The position numbers and the translations under genes are program-made. Of a stretch of 64,000 bases of DNA, positions 57,709 to 64,000 are shown piece by piece. This DNA comes from Ailurus styani (Eukaryota > Chordata > Mammalia > Carnivora > Ailuridae): positions 1,039,846-1,103,845 of the forward strand of contig LNAC01000379.1 of assembly GCA_002007465.1 (NCBI GenBank), written 5' to 3'. The notes under the pieces are model-generated. The model had not been told where the DNA came from and searched no databases. It saw only the letters and a program-made list of their open reading frames with translations. Position 1 is the stretch's first letter, and each line of letters starts with the position of its first letter.

Positions 57709-58294
57709 GTATGATACCGCTTGTCTCCACAAGGTACCTGAAGGTGTAGAACATTCAGCTCAAAAGAACACAGGCAGGGTTGCGACTCGACATTTTCTGA
57801 TGAAACTGGAGCATAAGAAGGTAATTCAATTTGATTGTGAACTTGGATTAATCTTGGATGTTTCAGTATCATTCCTTCATCCTAGAAAAATTCCAAGATG
57901 CAGTGCATTGGTAGTGGATCCATTTTTCAGATGTAGAAATCAAAGCCATTTAAGTCATTGGATCAGTGGCAAAACACCTCAGTCATTAGTCCGTTCTCCT
58001 TTCTCCAAAAAAGTACACATCACCAATCTGAGGCCAGCAAGTGATTATCTCCATAAGAAGGTAAGTACTATCCAGAGATAGAGGTAGGAAATAGTCTTTG
58101 AGATTTCAGCTTTCAAGGTTGTGATCCTTCAGCTCAGGCTTGATTTGTCCTCCTTGACTTGCTTTTTTTCCCTAGGCTGTCCCCCTATTGTCTTCCTACC
58201 ACGAGGATCAAGTTTAGCATTTCCTAATATGTGTGTGCTAATTTAAGACCCTAACACTGTGAGATGCTTTGCAGGAAAATGGTTAGAGTCAGAT
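57709..58294. other. Single-copy DNA with a 128-codon frame and a strong donor-like site
   Basis: A frame at 57695-58081 starts in the MER5A end and contains aag|gtaagt, a near-perfect 5' splice donor, at about 58059-58067. No domain recognised. Not called as a gene. Confidence 0.35.
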
Positions 58295-58515
58295 CAGATT
58301 AGCTTGTAATTACTGAGCATGCCTAAGAGCCAAGAACTCTTTTAAGTGCTTTATATATATTATAACCACCCTCTGAGATAAAATTGTTCTCCCCATTTGA
58401 CAGATGAAGACAAGTGAGGCACAAAGAGGGGAAATAAACTTTTCCCAAGTTCCCACAAGACAGATCTTAGTCTGCCCTCACTCACGATACCATGCTTTAC
58501 TGCCTCTCTTTGGGA
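58295..58515 (-). mobile_element. MIR SINE, antisense
   Basis: aactcttttaagtgctttata, catttgacagatgaagacaagtgag and catgctttactgcctctc in inverted MIR order. Confidence 0.88.
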
Positions 58516-58794
58516 AATTCTTCATATTCCATCTATTCTTTTTCCCTTTGCCAAAAGTCTCCATACTCATGAGCCCACTGGGAAGTTCTGCAGTAGAGAA
58601 ATATGCTTACACTGCACAACCCAATGCCTCCTGTGCTTACTTTATCAGGGAACCCGCTTTGTACACCACCCATTAAACTTCCCTGCAACAGCTGGTCTTA
58701 GAAACACATTTTGGGAAAACCCAATTTGGCCTGACTGAGGAAGATAACTCTCGCTCAATCCCTACAACCATTGTGAGAAGGCAGATGGACTAAT

Positions 58795-58843
<49 letters not shown>

Positions 58844-59056
58844 TGCATGTATCTTAGTGCCTGAAACAGAATAAACACTACAAAAATGTTTACTTTTGTG
58901 GTTGCTGCTGGTGGTGTCATTATTGACATGTACCTAATGCCTTTACCACATCTTTGGCTAACCTTGAAGGACAAGAAAGACAATGAAATCCTCACAAAGG
59001 AAAGAAGCTTCTTTTATTTCTGTTAGAGTAGGCAGATGCAATGACCCCAAGGCATC
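58516..59056. other. Unassigned sequence with a (TG)n microsatellite
   Basis: Apart from the microsatellite, nothing is recognised. 58850-58900 may be a faint L2/MIR end. Confidence 0.45.
58796..58838. repeat. (TG)n microsatellite
   Basis: About 21 uninterrupted TG units, followed by cgcgtgcatg. The minus-strand frame with a His/Thr run here is an artefact. Confidence 0.95.
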
Positions 59057-59485
59057 ATGCCATCATCTCAGCCCTTGCATAGGCGACACTTTATAAGAGG
59101 AAAGCACGGCTATGCCACCCCACTACAGTACAAACAGCTAGCAATCTCCCTGCACGTAGCTAATGTCGGCTGGCTTCCCCCATCCTGTACCCACCTGCCC
59201 GACCCCCGTACCTCAGAAGCTCCAAAGTGTTTACCACCTTCATCCAGATCATCCTGGAAGTTTGAGCCTATTGGCTTGAGTTACTCCAAATGGTCAGACG
59301 GAGATCTGGAGTCACATTCAGAAACCTCTCAAATCTCTGCGCTTCCAGAAGTTCTGCTTGATAGCACAGAGTATCGAACTTGTAGGGTGTTGGAGCGGGA
59401 GGAAGGAGGTGGGATTCTACCTTTGACAATTAGTACTTCTCCTACTGGGGAACAGGAGCCAGATGAGCTCCAGACTACTGGGTAA
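59057..59485 (+). other. 142-codon open reading frame, unassigned
   Basis: The longest frame in unique sequence, from ATG 59057 to a TAA at 59483. The C-terminal half is acidic and Ser/Thr/Glu-rich ('KWSDGDLESHSETSQI', 'EVLLDSTEYRTCRVLEREE'). I recognise no domain, signal peptide or membrane segment. An A-run of about 12 lies 75 bp after the stop (59560-59571), but no polyadenylation signal or clear TSD was found. It could be chance, a decayed retrocopy, or part of a lineage-specific transcript. Confidence 0.25.
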
Positions 59486-59489
59486 ACTG

Positions 59490-60439
59490 TTATCAATCTG
59501 ACCTTTGGAGTCAAGTTAGTCATCTGAAATTTCCCAAACCATACCGAACTCTAGGTTTTAAAAAAAAAAAGAGTAATAACGATGTAAAAAGCATCTCCCT
59601 CATTTTCATCCAACCCTAGGCCCTCTGTTTATTTCTCTTACTCAGCCGTGGTGGTCTCAAGTCTACTTCTCAATGTTAGAGTCTCTCTAGCTTCCGCTAC
59701 CTATGAAGCCACATCACAAGCACGTCATCCTTGCTACCAGTGCTTACTATGAAAGATAAAGGGCACTAATGTCTGTACCAAGGATACTGCTCCCTGTGTT
59801 CCCAAAGCCTCCAGGGCCACAACAAGCCTGATGCTGCTTCCCGCCGCTCTTGAAACGACATGGCCCCAGGTGCTGCTGCTGGGCCAGTTACCGGCGGCTG
59901 GGTAGCATCCGCAGTTCTATGCTGCCCCGGCGTCCCTAAGGTGCCGCAGCCCTCCGAGTGCCAAAGCGGAGTTCTGTTCCCTGGAAGCCCCACATGCCAA
60001 AGCTGGCTACGTTCTGAGCTAACTCTCAATTAGGTAGGCATAAAAGCTGTGCTGCCTTATCTCCCTTCCAATGTCTCACAGAGATCTTTAGCAAAACGAC
60101 CAGCTTTCCAGCTTGTTTTTCCTTTCAGCCTTCCTCAACCATGTGTCTAGACACGAATCCCCGGGCAACTAGGATAAATGTGAATGGCAGGCAAGGAACT
60201 CTTCTCCGATTTGCCCCAACTCTCTAACGGCGAAAGCTCCATTAGTGAACCTAGCATGTGTACATGGCCCTCTCTCAGAAGTCTCCTTGGTAGCCCGTGG
60301 GGAAGTCCAGTGGGGAGCCTCTTCCCAGCACGCCCAAAGATACAGCAACCTAGGGGAAAACCAAGCCGAGGCTTTTGCTAGAGTCCCTTCTATAAGAGTT
60401 TATTCGCACCCAGCACAGCAATCTTGCAAACCAATCCGA
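59490..60439. other. Single-copy DNA with a small CpG cluster
   Basis: 59835-59975 holds about ten CpGs in 140 bp (gcttcccgccgctcttg, agttaccggcggctggg, gccccggcgtccc), unusual in this window but too short for a standard CpG island. No gene recognised. Confidence 0.5.
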
Positions 60440-60595
60440 AAGACCATAGGAGGATGCGGTGGACTAGGCAAAAAATGGCCAGAATTCGAATTCCAGTTCT
60501 ATCACTTATCAGCCACGTGAGCCCTGGGCAGGCCATTTCACCTCCATCTACTAGGATAGTAATCGCTTCCCTGACTAACCCCAGGCCTATCCATT
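60440..60595 (+). mobile_element. MIR SINE
   Basis: gaattcgaattccagttctatc, acttatcagccacgtgagccc and caggccatttcacctccatc in MIR order. Confidence 0.82.
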
Positions 60596-60724
60596 GAAGA
60601 AGTACATATTGGGCTTCTATCTAAAAAACAGAACACTAAATGCTGGGCCTGTTGGAGACACAAAGAACAGTCACAGATTTCCCTAGCTAACAGCGTACAG
60701 ATGTTATTTTTGAGAAAAACGCTA

Positions 60725-60955
60725 GTTGAGTTCCTACTGTTCTGCACTTTACGTGTTATCTCCTTCCTCACAATAACCCTATGAGATGAGTGTAATAAGC
60801 CCTTTTTACAAATGAGGAAAACAAGCTCAGCAAGGATCACAGACTTAAAAATCGTACATCAAGTATGTGGTGGATCTAGGATTCAAATCCAGGTTTGTCT
60901 CATGGCAGAATCTGTGATTTTTTTCCCCACTAAACCATACTGCCTCATGTATATA
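60725..60955 (-). mobile_element. MIR SINE, antisense
   Basis: ctccttcctcacaataaccc, caaatgaggaaaacaagctc, ggattcaaatccaggtttgtc and aaaccatactgcctca in inverted MIR order. Confidence 0.92.
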
Positions 60956-61489
60956 AATAGCTATAACACAAGGTAGAAAGTCATTCATCTCATAAGGCAT
61001 AGATGATGTGCCATGGAAGCAAATGAGATGCATACGAAAATGTTTTATAAACAGTCAAGCTGACACAATTGTAAGGGGTTTCTGTTATTATCATTAGGGC
61101 AAGTGCTCTATAAAATATGCTGGCTGTAAAGTTCCATCTGTAAACAGGAGTTAACCAAGCCTCAAATTCGATCACTCTTCTAAATAGCCCAGCATCTGTA
61201 TATGGGCATGGGGAACCTATATGAACAGATCAAGAGCCCCCAGAGCGCAATGGTAGCACCCAAGCAGAATGAAAATCAGTTCAGCACATTGCAACATGCT
61301 GGATGGGCCTCCTGAGAAGACGTGTTTGGATGGGTTATTAAGATCACTTGGTGAAGTGAAACCTTGTTCAGGATGTGGGGACCACTGTGAGCAAGAGCGT
61401 GTAACCCAGCAGGGTATGAGGAGCTGGTTTTTGAATGGACTGTGGACTGACACAGAGGCTCTTTGTTGTGAGTTCAAGGTCTGATCATC
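60956..61489. other. Mostly single-copy DNA
   Basis: Nothing firm. Overlapping frames of 71 and 102 codons on opposite strands at 61217-61525 have no domain. Confidence 0.45.
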
Positions 61490-61589
61490 ATAACTTACAT
61501 ATATTAAGCACCTACTATGTGCCAATCACTGAGCTAAGTATGGGAAGAGTGCGTATTAAGTCATCACATTGTGATGAAGTTAATTATAC

Positions 61590-62025
61590 TCCTCTGATTA
61601 AGAGCATGAGTTTTGGGCGCCTGGGTGGCTCAGTGGGTTAAAGCCGCTGCCTTCGGCTCAGGTCATGGTCCCAGGGTCCTGGGATCGAGGCCCACATCGG
61701 GCTCTCTGCTCAGCAGGGAGCCTGCTTCCTCCTCTCTCCTCTCTCTCTGCCTGCCTCTCTGCCTACTTGTAATCTCTCTCTCTGTGTCAAATGAATAAAT
61801 AAAATCTTTAAAAAAAAAGTAATACAGACCACTATTTGTTTTACCATGGTCAAGTTAGTTAACCTCTCCAAGCTTCAGTTTCCTAATCTGTAAAATAGAG
61901 ATCATAATACCCACATCATAGAGTTGTCATGAGGATTAAATAAACTAATGACTTTAATACAGTAGAGCAATTAATACTATACTTAGCACAAATAAAATGT
62001 TCAATAAATGGTAGACTGTGTTGTT
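61590..62025 (+). mobile_element. MIR SINE, split by a SINEC
   Basis: attaagagcatgagttt precedes the SINE; tcaagttagttaacctctcc, cttcagtttcctaatctgta and aatgttcaataaatggtag follow it. 61490-61560 (attaagcacctactatgtgcc) is a further piece of old repeat. Confidence 0.86.
61615..61820 (+). mobile_element. SINEC, young
   Basis: Near-consensus sense copy (ttaaagccgctgcc form, shared with 31711). TSD not clear. Confidence 0.95.
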
Positions 62026-62063
62026 ACCATTAGATTTTTCTGTTGAAAGTCAGCAGGGATTAT

Positions 62064-62175
62064 GGGGCACCTGGCTGGCTCAGTGAGTACAGCATGTGAC
62101 TCTTGATCTTGGGGTTGTAGGTTCGAGCCCCACATTGGATATAGTGATTACTTAAAAATACAATCTTTTAAAAAA
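62064..62175 (+). mobile_element. Short old tRNA-Lys SINE
   Basis: Sense copy (ggggcacctggctggctcag, ggttcgagccccacattgg, gtgattacttaaaaata). Left target copy aaagtcagcagg at 62046-62057. Confidence 0.9.
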
Positions 62176-62367
62176 TTATTTATTTATTTAGAAGCTTTTA
62201 TTTATTCATCTGAAAGAGGGAGCACAAGCGGGGGGAGGAGCAGAGGGCCAAGGAGAAGCAGACTCTCCACTGAGGGAGGAGCCTGACATGGGGCTCAATC
62301 CCAGGATCCCAAGATCATGACCTGAGTTGAAATCAGACACTCAACTGACTGAGCTACCAAGGTGCCC
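62176..62367 (-). mobile_element. SINEC, older, in the tail of the preceding SINE
   Basis: Antisense copy following head-on from the old SINE, ending gctaccaaggtgccc. The A-rich sequence at 62400-62450 is probably the displaced tail of the old SINE. Confidence 0.9.
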
Positions 62368-62462
62368 TGCTCTTTCCCTTCTATTACCATCTATAAAAAC
62401 CCTATACTCAAAAATAAGAAAATGAAATAAAAAATAAACTCTTAAAAAAAAAAGTCAGCAGT

Positions 62463-62654
62463 GGGGCACCTGGGTGACTCAGTTGTTAAGCGTCTGCCTC
62501 CAGCTCAGGTCATGATCCCAGGGTCCTGGGATCGAGCCCCGCATCAGGCTCCCTGCTCAGCGGGAAGCCTTTTTCCTCTCCCACTGCCCCTGCTTATGTT
62601 CCCTCTCTCGCTGTGTTTCTCTCTGTCAAATGAATAAATAAAATCTTAAAAAAA
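62463..62654 (+). mobile_element. SINEC, older subfamily
   Basis: Sense copy with gttgttaagcgtctgcctcc. Perfect TSD aaagtcagcag at 62451-62461 and 62655-62665. The same 11 bp also occur at 62046-62056. Confidence 0.95.
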
Positions 62655-62679
62655 AAAGTCAGCAGGAATCATTCTTTTA

Positions 62680-63265
62680 AATTCTAGGAAATAGTACTAG
62701 AATATAAATTCTAGGCATATTGCTTACCTATCGCATAACAAATTACCCCATAATTTAGTGGCTTATAGCAACACACATTATCTCTGAGTTTCTGTGGTCA
62801 AGATCTGGGCATAGCTAAACTGAGTCCTCTGCTTTCGGGTCTCTCACAGGCTATCATTTAAGTGTTGGCCAGGGTTGGGGTCTCACTTCAAGGCTTGACG
62901 ACTGAGGAAGGATCCACTTCCAAGCTCATTCATGTGGTTGGGAGGATTCGGGTCATCACAGGCTGTCAGCCTGAGGTTCGTCAGTGGCTATTGGCTGGAA
63001 GCTACCCTTGGTTCCTTGTCAAATGGGCCTCTCCAATCCCCTCTATCTTTCTTCGTCAAAGCCAGCAAGAGAGAGTCAGCTAGCAAACGGAAGTCAGTCT
63101 TATAAACTAATCACAAGAGTGATACTCCATCTTTTTTCCTGTATTCTATTCCACAGAAACAAGTCACTAGATCCAGCTAATACTCAACAAGAATTATGCA
63201 AGAACGTGAATACCTGGAGGTGGGGATCATTGGGAGCCATCTTAGAAGTCTGCTTTCCACACTGG
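62680..63265. repeat. Ancient mammalian repeat, family not assigned
   Basis: cataacaaattaccccataa, tttagtggcttatagcaaca, tcgtcagtggctattggct and gtctgctttccaca follow the pattern of a common long repeat that is probably LTR-derived. The frames here (73-96 codons) are not genes. Confidence 0.55.
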
Positions 63266-63289
63266 GGAAGGTAATAAACTCAAGAGTCA

Positions 63290-63995
<706 letters not shown>

Positions 63996-64000
63996 TTTTT

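Noticed and set aside
58762..58995. Frame with a His/Thr run
   Set aside because: Translation of the (TG)n microsatellite.

Overview
This is a mammalian nuclear window from a carnivore, most likely a mustelid (ferret, mink, badger or otter group). The main evidence is more than 40 copies of the carnivore tRNA-Lys-derived SINE (SINEC/CAN). Many are a low-divergence form whose head reads gtgggttaaagcctctgcc, which I associate with mustelids. Carnivore-type LINE-1 3' ends, MIR, L2, MER5 and Tigger1 fossils complete a typical placental background. No protein-coding exon, rRNA or functional tRNA gene could be recognised. The window looks like intergenic or intronic DNA.

Layout. Positions 1-2.3 kb are mostly single-copy with two SINEs. 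From 2.3 to 13.1 kb is a LINE-1 block: a sense 5' UTR/ORF1 fragment, a deleted Tigger1 element, an old antisense L1 (3.68-6.4 kb), then two antisense L1s inserted one beside the other (8.08-8.56 and 8.57-13.12 kb) with three copies of the target site. From 13.1 to 21.7 kb is mostly single-copy DNA with MER5, MIR, L2 and an old L1 nested in L2. At 21.8-22.3 kb a complete solo LTR of a gammaretrovirus-like endogenous retrovirus sits in the tail of a SINE. It has five 26-bp U3 repeats, CCAAT and TATA boxes and a poly(A) signal. From 22.5 to 30.4 kb are SINEs, MIR, L2, one assembly gap and a 1.7-kb repeat-poor AT-rich island (28.0-29.7 kb). From 30.455 to 33.970 kb is a near-full-length Tigger1 DNA transposon with a dead transposase, itself inserted in a MIR and carrying several later insertions. 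From 34 to 54 kb the sequence is a mixture of SINE, MIR, L2, L1 and older unassigned repeats with single-copy spacers and a second assembly gap. From 54.3 to 60.4 kb is the longest repeat-poor part, with several candidate regulatory islands, one 142-codon open frame and a small CpG cluster. From 60.4 to 64.0 kb are MIRs, a SINE cluster and a 5'-truncated carnivore L1 at the right edge.

There is no operon-like or cooperating gene set. The sequence is mainly a record of nested insertions whose order can be read from target-site duplications (TSDs). The most useful items are the solo LTR with its homogenised U3 array, the stacked insertions at re-used target sites, a SINE reduced to its tail, and repeat-poor islands that may be conserved enhancers. 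Repeat family names come from pattern memory rather than a database search, and boundaries without a TSD are approximate.
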